The notes beneath the pieces were generated by a model, which searched no databases, was not told the DNA's origin, and was given only the letters and a program-made list of their open reading frames with translations. The translations under genes were made by a program, and so were the position numbers. Below, in pieces: positions 1 through 10,990 of a stretch of DNA of 64,000 bases. Source of the DNA: Molanna angustata (taxonomy: Eukaryota; Arthropoda; Insecta; Trichoptera; Molannidae); contig OY754970.1 of assembly GCA_963576475.1 (NCBI GenBank), forward strand, positions 30,168,280 to 30,232,279. Reading direction: 5' to 3'. Each line of letters starts with the position of its first letter. Positions within the stretch are counted from its first letter, which is position 1.

Positions 1-188
1 GGTACTATGTCAAATATTAATTAAACAAGCACCACATAACAAGTTGCCACATTCTGGAGACTTACGATATTAATCGTCTCATAGAGCCAGACTGAAAACA
101 CAATTAAAAACTGTGTCTCCACCGGAAATGTAACCCGGGACCTTTGGATCAGCAGGCAGACACCTATCCAACTGAGCTACGAAGGCTG
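1..188 (-). mobile_element. tRNA-derived SINE, family A
   Basis: Read on the minus strand, this has a tRNA-like head with an A box (GTAGCTCAGTTGG, near 169-184) and a degenerate B box around GGTCCCGGGTT (about 130-142). The body (TGTGTTTTCAGTCTGG, then GTGGCAACTTG) is shared with copies at 7619, 15246, 30043 and 36861. The B box is damaged (GTTAC where other copies have GTTCG), so the copy is old. It may be cut by the window edge at position 1. SINEs of this type are transcribed by RNA polymerase III and moved by a partner LINE; both are family knowledge. Confidence 0.85.
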
Positions 189-1700
189 ACATAATGTTGT
201 CGACTTCTTTTTTTTAAATATTGTTAATAATTGAATGGCAAATATGGTTTAGAAATCCTGAGAATCCTGAGAAACAGAAAGTGTTTAATTATCAAGTCAC
301 TTTCATTAACTTCAACAAGCTCCAATGCTTTTTTAAATAAAAATCTTATAATGACATATTAGTATTAAGAGCTCCTCTGAAAACTTTCGTTGCAGATTTT
401 GTTTGCATATTTTCTGATCGTTGTGCCATGTCGTACATAATTAATTAGAAAAAGTACACTGCTTGTTACCTGCTAATTTGAAAAGTGGATGTAAACTTTG
501 GAGCTCCGAGATGGAAAGTTTGCATTTCCCAGATGTGTCGCTGAATACGACACCGGGTAAAAATTGTACACAAATTATTTCTGGAAACTTTTTACTAGAT
601 TACAAAACATAAAACAACGATGGATGCATTATGCATGGTGTTTTGGGACAGGTGGGTGTACATTGTTTTGAAAAATTCTTCCAAACTTGGTGGGGAGGAC
701 GATGCAATGAGAGCACATAAATTAACAACACCGCTTTTGTTTTATTCAGACTTTCTGAAAATTAAGAGTCAAAGTTTCTAAAAATATAGAAAAAACATCT
801 GACGAAGACAGGGTACAGAAATATGATGTGTTCATAAGTAGAAAACTTAAATCAACATTTCGATAAATATATTTTTCTCGTTCTTCAAGTTATGCTCAAC
901 AAATGCTCCAGATCAATTAAATGAGCATTATACAAATGGTTTATTGTAATAATCTTCTGTATTTCAAGTTGAAAATTTGAATAAATCATTAAAGAAAATA
1001 TCATCATGAATATAAATTCTAGAGATTTCTATTTCTATCTTTTTTGAGAAAGTAGTATAAGGCGGTCCATGTGCATGGATCTTTGAACAGACATTTCAAT
1101 ATCTCTTTGCGATCTTTTTGATTAGTTCAGGAATCGTATTTTTTCGTATCGTGTACATATGTTAACATAAGTACGAGTCTGTTTTACTTTTAAAGTAGTC
1201 AAAATCATATTTGCTGCTAGCTATGATTCATATACTTACGTTTCTGTCAAGATAAATGCCTGGATATCTATTTTTGTATGGGATTCAACGTTTGACTTGA
1301 ATCACAGCGTAAAATTTCATAAAATATCAGGTGTTTCCCTTGATAGGAAAGTTAGTATTTGAATTTGACTATAGAACAAGGAATATAGAATGTAAGAGTA
1401 TTATTATAAATATTGTTTCTTATTACGTCTTAGAACGTATCCACTTGAACTATCTTTGAAGTTTTAACACTTTTGTGATCGCAACTTAAGATGTAATTTT
1501 GTTGTTATTCTCTAGAGGTGCGCTGTGCGATATAAATTGAATTATCTCAGTAGTTGCATCTCTCAATGATTAACGTTTAGTTTCGTTTTATAAATCGAAT
1601 TGAAAGTTTTCTTCGTGCAGTGTGCAGGTGGTTTTCCCTTAACGTATATTATACAACTAGAGGATATACATATGTTTCATATAATAAAGTATGAAAGAGC
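189..1700. other. AT-rich non-coding stretch
   Basis: I see no long reading frame, tRNA-like head or repeat end here. It is ordinary AT-rich DNA. Confidence 0.5.
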
Positions 1701-2330
1701 GGAAAGGGACACTTGGGTGCGACGAGAACTTGGGTGCGGGACATTTGGGTGCGAGTCCATTTGGTCGTGACTTATTGTTACAAAAAAAAATAGTGTTTCG
1801 CACTGATTTTTGTAATGGTATTTTATAGGAATGTAGTTGATATTCAAGTATTTAGACATTTAAAATTTAAAAAGATATTAGTTTAAAAGTATAGATTATT
1901 TTCTCATTTCAAATGTACCTATATTATTAGATATTATTAATAATAGGCACATCGTATCATTACAACAATTTTTAATGTAGGTATGGGTTTAAAACAATCC
2001 TGTTTAAAAACTGTGCTAAAATATTTTTTTTGTAAACTTTAAAATAATCAATATATTTAACCAACATATGTTTTACCAAAAGTTTGGTTAGGTTTGTATG
2101 CATTTATTATTGTTGATTAGATTTGTATGCATTTATTATTTATAATATAAAATGAAACTCGCTCTCGCGAGTCATACCGCATCTATCAGTTTTTAAATAT
2201 AATAAATCGCAAACAAATGGAAACGCACCCAAGTGTCCGTTGCAACCAAGTGGGCTTGCACCCAGTGTCCTTCGCACCCAAGTGTCCCGCATGCAAGTGT
2301 CCCGTATTCAAGTGTCCTAAACCGAGTTAA
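1701..2330. mobile_element. Non-autonomous element with clustered inverted subterminal repeats
   Basis: The left end carries GGGACACTTGGGTGCG (1706-1721) followed by two or three degenerate copies (AACTTGGGTGCGGGAC, ACATTTGGGTGCG). The right end carries the reverse complement CGCACCCAAGTGTCCC (2273-2288), an extra CGCACCCAAGTGTCC (2224-2238) and several partial copies (GCACCCAGTGTCC, GCAAGTGTCCCG, TCAAGTGTCC up to 2317). About 470 bp of AT-rich DNA with no reading frame lies between. Clusters of the same motif in opposite orientation at the two ends are typical of DNA-transposon or foldback ends. The superfamily cannot be named; exact termini and target duplication were not resolved. Confidence 0.6.
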
Positions 2331-3172
2331 AGGATGATTCACACGTATTTGTTTATTATTATGTTCCTTTTATGTATGAATTGAACATACTATACAATAT
2401 ATGTTTTATTACCAGAGTGAAAAATTTATTCATATTTATTATTTAAAAAATGTAAAGTTAATACAGGACGGAATAAACGTCATGTTGAAAGAAAATAAAT
2501 TATCTTCTTTCATTTAGACAACATCAATACTGGTTTAAAACACACAAGTTTTATTTCACACAATAAATAAATCTGATATGTACTAGGAATATCAAAGACA
2601 ATTTATTTTTAAAATGATGTGAAAGTTAAGCAAAAAACCTTGTAAAGCTTCTACTTCGCATTTACTCGGTTTTTTTCTTTCGTGAAGGTTAAAATTTTAA
2701 TTCTAACCCTGCTTGCTTCACGTTCGTGATCCACGAACCGTAAGAACTTTCATTAAATGTGTTAACTTTTAAAGTTATTACTTGTGCACTTGGGGAATTC
2801 TCTTCCCATGTATGTAGAAAGTACATATTATTATGGAGCTTGCACGTACCTATATTATTACTACATACTCGAGTCCAAATCACTTTGGCAAACTTTGATA
2901 TGATTGTGAAGTTTACTCTCCCGTCTCCTTGTTACATGCATCGTGTCCAATGCGATTTGTGTTGTAATATTATGTTAAGGATACATTATATTAGGTTATA
3001 ATATCTTGAACTTTGAAAGTTAGTCGAATGGTTTTACTCTGAAATTCTATGGAATATTGGACAGCTATGATATCGCAATCTCTAGCGTATTTTTTACATC
3101 GATTTCTTAACACATCATGTACCTTATTATGTAGAATGCATTCTATGTACAATCCAAACTATAAGTTCACCT
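2331..3172. other. AT-rich non-coding stretch
   Basis: Nothing recognised. Short open frames around 2690-3000 overlap on both strands and show no protein-like features. Confidence 0.4.
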
Positions 3173-3310
3173 TTATGGGTGGTGGGAGAGTGGTTAGCGC
3201 GCTGGGTTAAAAATCCAGTGGTCGCGACTTCGAATCTTGCCACGAACTATTTCGTTTACCATGTATAAGGATTTATATGTACATGTTTCAAGCTCATGTT
3301 CATTCTTAAA
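3173..3310 (+). mobile_element. tRNA-derived SINE, family C (degraded)
   Basis: The tRNA-like head (GGAGAGTGGTTAGCGCGCTG, then AATCCAGTGGTCGCGA and a damaged B box CTTCGAATCTTGCC) matches the better copy at 23553. The tail includes TTTCGTT and ends at a run of A/T near 3310. Divergence in both boxes suggests an inactive copy. Confidence 0.8.
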
Positions 3311-4248
3311 AAAAAAAACTTTTTTATTAATATATCATATTTATAAAGTGCATAAACATTAAACATAGAAGTGAATATTATTTTATTTATCGTTTAATTT
3401 CACACATGATTGAAATTTCATACATAAAATGACATTCATGGATTGTCAACATTTAGAGTGAAAAAAATAGCATACGTTAACATTGTACCCTGTGTAGATA
3501 ATGAAAATAATTTGTTCTAACATTTCATTTTGTGTTTTTTTATCAATTTGAAAGACGCAGTATGTATTTGCTGTCAATGTTGTTGAGAAAAGGTCCATAT
3601 CAGAGTTCATCATCTCCTTAATTCACATTTAGATCAGCTCTCTTCTTAATATTAATAACAACTTAAATTTACAGCACAAAATTGGAAAACTTTCCACCAA
3701 CCTGAGAGTTCATTAGAAATACTTGTACATATATAAGATAGCCATGATTATTTCGGTTTGTGGCGCTAATCTCGGTATGAAATGATAATTATTATTATTA
3801 ATATCAGCACAACAATTTAGCAACTAATATAATAATAATAATATTTTCTCGTGATGTGGTTTTAGCGAGGTAAGCACCCAAACAAGAAGTAACAACTCTG
3901 TTCTGTTATTGCTTCCATTAAAGTTACGCAAATTTTTATTGAACATTAATCGAGTTTTGATCTTTTGATTAAAGTTTAATGCAAATAAAATACGAAATTT
4001 CGGGCCATCCAAATTTTAATATAAACCACTAATTGAGTCCAGAGCTTAACGATAAAATCGATAATTATGAAAAGTTTGTTAAAAATTAGAGGCGAATCGC
4101 CTTGTATCTTCGATATTGTTACCAAAAAAGCATCTCTTGGCGTTCGTAGGTTTTAGGTTCGTAGGTTAGTTTAGTAGGTAGGTAGGTTTTATAATTTGAT
4201 ATTTTTGGTGCGGAAAAACAATGTCACATAACTTCACTAGTAAACGAA
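3311..4248. other. AT-rich non-coding stretch
   Basis: Apart from short ATT/ATA runs near 3788-3845, I see nothing recognisable. Confidence 0.4.
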
Positions 4249-4380
4249 TTACACTGGTTGAAGTATCCAGGGCGAGTTGATTACAAAATTTGTTTGACTG
4301 TGTTTAATGCTTTAAATAATCTAGCACCACAATACATTTCAACGAATGAAATGTCAAATAATGTACCTACCATTTCGTGA
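4249..4380 (+). pseudogene. LINE reverse-transcriptase C-terminal scrap (CR1/L2-like)
   Basis: A 43-codon open stretch reads LHWL followed by VDYKICLTVFNAL and NNLAPQYIS, ending at TGA 4378-4380. The order LHWL...YKI-hydrophobic-AL-x-x-LAPxYIS is the familiar C-terminal block of CR1/L2-type LINE ORF2 proteins, just after the reverse-transcriptase domain. It is far too short to function and has no upstream RT motifs. Recognition rests on this one motif block. Confidence 0.6.
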
Positions 4381-5394
4381 GCAAATATATGCTTATTTAA
4401 AGGTCAGAAGTATGTAGTAACACGAATAACATAAAATTATATTTTCTTGTATAAATAAGCTTTAAATTGAAAAACATGGTGGTTATTTTGTTGAAATTTA
4501 ATGTTTTTACTAATTATGAAATATGTATTTTCTGTGTAGATGTAGCCATTTTTTCATTAAAAAATATTCAATACATTTTTGTTGATTTTCGTTACATTCA
4601 AATCCTCATAATAATACTTTAGTGTGTATTGTAATATGTATGTAAGTATGTATATGAATATGTATTTTTACGTGATCTTGTTTGCGTCACAGACAAGAAC
4701 CAAGGAAATTTATTAATTTAATTATTATGAATTTTCTAGATTTTCATTAACTTATTTATCTCACAAAGGATTTGTTTGGAAACGTTTACATATTTAGAAT
4801 TCATTCTAGAAGGACTGAAGGAATAACACAATTACATTTTAAATTACCAAAGTCCACTATTTGAGACTGAAGGGAAGAGGGGTCTGACTTTTTAAAATAT
4901 TTATTTGTATGTAAATTTTTATTAACTTTGTTATTATTTTTTACTCATTCTGAATTTATATATTTTTTTTATACCACCACCCGCACTGTGCATGGGGACT
5001 GTAAAGTAAGAGACAAGAAAAAAATGCACAGCACGAAAGTAGCTCATGGAGCCCTCTAGAGTGGAAATCTCTCTCGGCACCATAGTGCAAAAAGAACAAT
5101 CGACGAATGGACTGTCATTGACTTCAGATCTTTTTAAATGAAAAGAGGTGTGACCAAGATCTCTGTAAAAAAATAACTTAATGGGAATCTACCTATAATA
5201 AGGCACCATAACTATGACAGAACTTCTTAAAGGCTTAAAAATTGTTCGAGATCACAAAATTCGCATGACCAATGGGACCTCGAAGAGGCCCACGGACAGC
5301 AACGAGGAGCTCCGATCTGAATTTATATCATTACAAATAAACACTTTAAAAATTATATAAACGATTTTCTTGATGAGCTAGCTTATTGCTTCAC
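4381..5394. other. AT-rich non-coding stretch
   Basis: No gene seen. Slightly GC-richer sequence at 4975-5110 (CACCCGCACTGTGCATGGGG onward) may be a repeat, but I cannot assign it. Confidence 0.4.
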
Positions 5395-5430
5395 ATTTAA
5401 CTTCCCGAGCAGCGCCGGGTATAAGTTTTT
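5395..5430 (-). repeat. Terminal fragment resembling a common insect repeat head
   Basis: On the minus strand the sequence reads ATACCCGGCGCTGCTCGGGA. This resembles the head of widespread insect repeats (...ACCCGGCGAACTTCG...), a relative of which starts near 23815. Only this short end is convincing. Confidence 0.35.
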
Positions 5431-5603
5431 AATAAATATAAAAATATTCATTTTGACTTTATTTATTTATATGCTTTATGTATTTATTTATTCATATATT
5501 TTTATTATGCGATTAACGATTAAGCCTCTTGTTTTAAGTTCTCATAGATGTTTTAGTTATCTAAAAAATAGTCACCCTCCGTATTTGCTATAATATTAAA
5601 TCT

Positions 5604-6535
5604 GAATGCATAATTATTATTATGCATTCCGTATACCAGGGTTGTAAAAGATCTTGGAATCTTCATCGATGATGACCTTTCGTGGCATGAACAGGTATCG
5701 CATGTTAGTAAATCAATTTTCTTTGCCCTACATTCACTTAATAAACTTAAAAATTTCCTTCCATTCCGTTGTAAAATAACTCTAGCTCAATCACTTCTTC
5801 TTCCATTGCTTGATTATGCCGATGTGTGCTATTTGGATGCAAATGAAGTGCATCTCAATAAACTTGAACGTCTTCAGAATATATGTATCAGATTCATCTT
5901 TGGGTTGAAAAAATTTGATCGCATATCATCTTACCGCAACCTTCTTTGTTGGCCCAGGATACGCCAGCGGCGCAATATACACATCTTGTCACTATTGTAG
6001 AATATTCTCTCGAACCCAAACCTGCCACAGTACCTCAAAAGCAAATTCACTTATTTATCCAACCATGGACTTCCACTCCGTTCTGCTGAACGTACAACAC
6101 TATCCATCCCTATCCATAATACAGAATTTCTCAGCTCTTCGTTCGAAGTACAATCAGCTAGATTATGGAATAGTCTTAGTCCGGATATTGCGTCGTCTTA
6201 CTCACTTAGTATTTTCAAGAAAAAACTAAAGAAGGAATATTTATCCTTGAACACCTGATCCCGATTTCCTTACCTGTCCTTACCATATCCTTTTTTCTTG
6301 CTATGAATTATTATTATTTTTTTTTGTTTTAATAGTATTTATGTAAGTGTTATACGTATTTTCATGGATTTCTTTTACTCATATTTATTTGCTGTTGTAC
6401 ATACACAATGTTGTAATACTTCGTAATCTGGTTGGTTGGAAGAAATTGCCTAATGGCAATAAGCCCGCCAGTGTACAATTATATTTGTTTATATTATGTA
6501 CAAGAAGATGTATAAATAAATAAATAAATAAATAT
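5604..6535 (+). pseudogene. LINE family 1: reverse-transcriptase C-terminus plus complete 3' end
   Basis: From 5641 one frame runs to the stop at 6256-6258, interrupted only by an amber codon at 5998-6000. It contains DLGIFIDDDLSW, the block YADVCY then LNKLERLQNICIRFIFG, and a basic C-terminus (FKKKLKKEYL). These are the post-catalytic region of a Jockey/CR1-type non-LTR reverse transcriptase. The YxDD-containing part is absent, so the copy is 5'-truncated. The 3' untranslated region has a small stem-loop (TTGCC-TAAT-GGCAA near 6446-6460) and an (AAAT)n tail ending near 6532. A second copy lies antisense at 22742-23340. A palindrome GAATGCATAAT/ATTATGCATTC (5604-5629) marks the truncated 5' side. 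The single stop suggests a fairly recent insertion. Confidence 0.85.
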
Positions 6536-7299
6536 ATCTGATGAATTTGAAATACTTGTATTTTTTTTATAAATTGATTTTCATTTTTTTTCATATCATG
6601 GTAATATTATGGTGTGATTGTGTAAGTGACTTACGAACAGCTTTGAATTAATAAAAAAATCCAGTCCTGTATTAACTACTTTAGATGGAAAAGAAAAAAT
6701 AGAACCCAATGTATGGAAGTGATGTGAGTTATCTTTTATTTTCCATTGACACATTGACTAGGGACCCTGAAACATTATGATTTCTCAGAATATTCGTGCT
6801 AACTTTACTTATTTAAGATTATATACTCACAAAACTATTAATCAATTCACTAGGGTCTTAATTTCAACTCCAGAAGAGTAGAAAAGGTTTTTTTTGTACA
6901 TTAAATAAATAACTACGAGTTGTTAGCGACAAAAAATTTTGCACTCAAAATTTTGTAGATATTATGTTTCGTTAACAAATAGCCTCTAAGCTTCTCTCGA
7001 CATTCTTCTTGTTACCTACCATAGCAATTTTTCATCGGCTCTTCTTAGACTACGAACAAAAGAGTTATTTTTATGAACTTACGCTTCTGAAAAATAAACC
7101 GCTGGTAATCACTTAAGACTGTGAGTACGGTAGGTAGTCGAAACCTAAGTATTAGGTATGAGGAGTTGAACTTATTTATATTAATTAAATATTTAAAGTC
7201 TAGAAAAGTTGTTATTTAAGTATGATTTATATAGTGTGATGAGATTTGATTAAGTAATTATTAAAAAGAGTTTCGTATAATAAAGGTTTATAATAATAA
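6536..7299. other. AT-rich non-coding stretch
   Basis: Nothing recognised between the LINE tail and the next SINE. Confidence 0.4.
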
Positions 7300-7549
7300 T
7301 AATATAAACACTTCCTTGCACCCTGCGCAAGTGGCGAGTTTATTACCATATGACAATTTATTCCAACTAACCAGTGTTTTCAGCCCTGAGAAGCAATATT
7401 AACGTGAGAAATCAATTTAAATAATTTCTCCTCTACTGAAAATCGAACCCAGGACACCCGCACAGAAACCAAACGGCTTACCACTGTGGCTTACCACACA
7501 GAGTACTCACAGAGTACTGTGGCTTACCAACTGCGCCACGGCGGTCGGC
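7300..7549 (-). mobile_element. tRNA-derived SINE, family B, with internal duplications
   Basis: On the minus strand the head reads GCCGTGGCGCAGTTGG and the B-box region is GGGTTCGATTTTC. The body includes the TTTCTC block and a GCGAATTTATTG-like tail ending CCTTGCACCCTGCGCAAG on the plus strand. The head contains an extra duplicated segment: GTGGCTTACCA occurs twice and ACAGAGTACT is repeated in tandem (about 7486-7530). Sister copies are at 13124, 38395 and 50957. Confidence 0.85.
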
Positions 7550-7618
7550 TTCGAAGGTTTCGAATGTTATATACGAAAAGTGATTACTGCCATATCATAT
7601 ATGGAACAAAATCTGACA

Positions 7619-7766
7619 GCTTTTGTGGCTGAGATGGTTAGGTATCTGATCTAAGGGTCCCGGGTTCGATTCCCGGTGGAGACACAGTGTTTAATTGTGT
7701 TTTCAGTCTGGATCTGAAGTCAGAATGTGGCAACTTGTTATTGGGTGTGTGTTAAATTAATATTTA
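7619..7766 (+). mobile_element. tRNA-derived SINE, family A
   Basis: The head has TGTGGCTGAGATGGTTAGG (A box region) and a good B box, CCGGGTTCGATTCCCGG. This is followed by the family A body TTGTGTTTTCAGTCTGG and GTGGCAACTTGTTATTGG. The copy is shorter than 15246, lacking much of the segment between TCTGGATCTG and GAATGTGGCAAC. Confidence 0.9.
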
Positions 7767-7997
7767 ACGTTATTTAACGTTAGCGTTGTGTAAATTCAGT
7801 AGGTATAAAAATTATCTTTCTCTCTTCTTTGGTACTTCTTAACGGTTGTTCTCGAAACTACTCATATATTCATCACTACATACCCGAAAAAAGTACTTGT
7901 TTATTTTGGGTACCCATAGTATTGAAATGCATTTTTTTATGATAACATAGTAATTTCATCTCTGTATGTATTTGATGAACAATTAATCACAATACTA

Positions 7998-8382
7998 ATT
8001 CGATGTATGACAGGGTAAGAAATGTAAACATAAGGAAAGAATGTATGATAAAGAAATAAGTCAATAATAGAATGAAAGTGAACACATTGAGATGGTTTGG
8101 CCACATGGAGAGAATGAATGAGGAAAGCCTGACGAAGAAAATATACATTACGGACAGGAATGGAATGAGAGGTCGGGGGCCGCCCAAGGATGGGATGGCA
8201 CGTCCATGTGAACGGCATTTTGAAAGACGGAAATATTTAAAGCGTGAACAACAGACGAACACGTATAAGACGATGTATGAATGTCGACGAGGCGATGAAT
8301 GTGAGTCAAGATAGAAATAAGTGACATTAGGTTCTCTCTGCCTACCCCGTGAGGGACATGGCGTGATGGTATGTATGTATGA
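7998..8382 (+). pseudogene. RTE-like LINE, extreme C-terminus and 3' end
   Basis: The stretch reads MYDRVRN-like, then LRWFGHMERMNEESLTKKIY, then GRGPPKDG in the plus frame (8072-8314), the usual C-terminal block of insect RTE-like LINE polymerases. The 3' end has TACCCCGTGAGGGACATGG, GTGATGGTATG and a (TATG)n tail. Other copies: 14344 and 16367 (minus), 35093-36060 (minus, split), 44712 (plus). It is 5'-truncated and shows codon damage, so it is a dead copy. The clade name is from motif resemblance only. Confidence 0.8.
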
Positions 8383-9040
8383 ACTAATTCATAACATCTA
8401 ATAATTTATTCTATTTCAATTTGTTATGTTTCTAATGAAAACATTTCGAAGGTTATGATTTCATTGAACTTTTAGATACAATGTTACATATGTAATTATA
8501 ACTGTAGATAGATTGGTATTACATATGTATAATAATATTTTCCAACGTATTTGCGACCATTGTTTTCCAAGCTATTGTTGAGTCGTGCCTAATGGAAAAC
8601 TATTTGGTGACGCAATTTCGTTGGCTTGGCGATAATTATTCAGGAAAATTATCCAAATTGTGTTTTTGGCAGACTTACATGCATGAGTACTGGGTATATA
8701 ATACATATATCTATTATTATGTTTGTAGACAAACGGATAAGTAATTGGATCTGCTTTAGTAATTGTTTTGAAGTCTATGAACAACTCTAAGCCAATAACG
8801 CGTTGCTAAATCTATATAATAAAACTGAGCCTACCACACTGAAAGATATTATTTTCCGAAGTAGTAAATGTATTTGCGAAAATGCACTAAATTTTCCATT
8901 CACTTTGTAGATGATTTAATTATGTAAGTATCAAATGGTCTGTTGTAGCAAAATACCTTACAGTAGTTATTTACTGCTAAGAAGCCAAATGATCATTTTT
9001 CATAATATTATGCTATGATAGACTCACCATATTAATAATA
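8383..9040. other. AT-rich non-coding stretch
   Basis: Nothing recognised. Confidence 0.4.
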
Positions 9041-9110
9041 AATTTATTGAGACAAGAATTTTACAAATAACAGTTCACTGACAAAAATATTTATATGTTA
9101 AACAACTTTT
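9041..9110 (-). repeat. Probable LINE 3' tail fragment
   Basis: AATAAATTTATTGAGAC resembles the antisense polyadenylated end of a LINE; a similar ATTTATTGAGACG occurs near 47310. No coding part is left. Confidence 0.35.
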
Positions 9111-9124
9111 CGTCTCAATAGGAC

Positions 9125-9365
9125 CATGTTTGAATCAATAAATAAAAAATTTAAATTCAAATGAATAATTAAAAATAATTATAATTAATTATAATTAATT
9201 AAAATTGATAAATATTATTTATAATTAATTGCAATTAATTACAATTAATTAAAATAATTTCAAATTAATAAAAATCAAATGATAATTTATTAATGTCAAA
9301 TAAAATTAATTCAATTAAATAAAATTAATTGAAATGAATCAATCAAATCAATCAACCATTACATG
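9125..9365. repeat. Degenerate AATTAATT low-complexity block
   Basis: About 240 bp built almost only from AATTAATT, AATTAAAT and similar steps (for example ATAATTAATTATAATTAATT). It looks like an old tandem repeat or slippage product. It is followed by sequence ending in (GAA)4 near 9482-9496. Confidence 0.7.
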
Positions 9366-10438
9366 AATCAATTTAAGAATTTAGAGATGAGGCGTTTAGA
9401 ATACCTGATTCGCATCACATAGGATAAGGAGAGTTTCTCCCAAGTGGTCGTCAATTTCGGGGGAACCCGACAAGACACACGAAGAAGAAGAAGAAAGGTA
9501 CTTGTCTCTTTAATTTGAAGGTAATGTTAGAAAATGAATTTAATAGTTTTTGATTGATCTGTTTTATATTTATCATTTGGGTAAATATAAATTATTGTGG
9601 TTTACCGCACTGCATGCCTATAGTGGTAATCAAAATGCCAGTATTTGACGTTTGGTATCGATATTTAATAATAAATTAACGTGTGTAAATAAAAAGTTTT
9701 TTGACTATATGTATGTACAATTCACTGCTGTTGCATTATTTACAAACTAACTTGACCTAACCAAAAAGTATCTATAATGTGGGATAAAAAACATTTTCGT
9801 CACACTGACGATTATCGAACACGTAGCTTCTTCAATACACAAGTATCCTACCATATGGCCAAATTTATTAATTATTTACATTTTTCGATATGCTTGTAAG
9901 TAACACAAAGATAATACTTCATCTTTTGAAATTGAGACAATAAAGATATTATATTTTTGAAAAATACCTTTTATAGAATTAAAACAAAACGTTTTTAGAT
10001 TCAAATATCGAATTTCATATGAAAACAAGTTTGTGTAGAAAAATCGAATACAGTTGAATACATTGAATAGTCTCTTCAGACAGTAAATATTATATAGAGG
10101 TCATATTAAAGCCAAAGCTATTGAATTGGACACAGCAGGAGGTCAATGTTCATGAATTGATAATAATACCTCGCACCAGACACTCACTATTATATACTTA
10201 CTGGGTGCATCCTATTTGTCAACTTTTATTTGTAGGTCTCAATATAACTATTGGCCGACTAGTTGTAACGATAGTGTTTCTTTCGCTAGGTATAATATGG
10301 TTTTATGTTCGTCCTCCATACTAATTTTGAACAGATTCTTTGGTGATTTAGAGCCACATTCCATCATGGCAAGCTGATCGAATACTGAGCTGGAGATTTG
10401 GATCGATTTAATTTTCGGCGGAAAAGAAATTACAAATT
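9366..10438. other. AT-rich non-coding stretch
   Basis: Holds a GAAGAAGAAGAA run at 9482-9496 and otherwise nothing I can assign. Confidence 0.4.
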
Positions 10439-10523
10439 ATTTCTCGCATCTGTTGCTATTTCATGCATACATAAATAATGGTTGATTGGAAAATTATCAT
10501 TTAGCAATAAATTCGCCACTTGT
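10439..10523 (+). mobile_element. SINE family B tail fragment
   Basis: TTCTCGCATCTGTTGCT, GGTTGATTGGAAAATTATC and AATAAATTCGCCACTTG match, with substitutions, the 3' half of family B SINEs (for example 51045-51130). The tRNA-like head is missing. Confidence 0.6.
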
Positions 10524-10534
10524 GTCTCTGTTAT

Positions 10535-10990
10535 TTATTTATTTCGACATATACATTGTTTGTTAGTATTGTAACTGCAATGCCCCACTAGGTAAAAAAC
10601 CTGTGTCGGGTCTAAAGCATCTTAAAACAGTGATATTGATAAGGTGTATGCCAAACATCAAAACTAAAGTGAGAAAAATAATATAAAAAGATGAACTTAG
10701 AATAAAAACATGTACAAATGAATTTCAAAACAAATGGAATGCACGAGAAACACGAAAAACATGCTCGTCCGCCACCGCCTCTACGCTCGAATTCGTCGCG
10801 TCATACATGAGGCAAGTACTCAGAGTTGAAAATGTACTCAGTCCTTTCCCGACCCAATTGAGAAAGCCAAATCCCCACACGCTTCTTAATAGATTCTTGT
10901 TTTGAATTCCCTTGACAGAGAGATCCGGGAGTTTGTAGACTTTGGGACATTGGATCACAATATTTTTCAATGGAGACGACAGTCTATCAA
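10535..10990 (-). mobile_element. LINE family D 3' end with a short remnant frame
   Basis: On the minus strand the end reads CCTAGTGGGGCATTGCAG (complement at 10575-10592) before an A-rich tail. The same block occurs at 58761-58778. An 81-codon open frame (10725-10970, minus) precedes it and includes a Trp-rich piece (SVWGFGFLNWVGKG). I do not recognise the protein. The position, shortly upstream of a LINE tail, suggests it is the end of that LINE's ORF, but this is inference. Confidence 0.55.
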
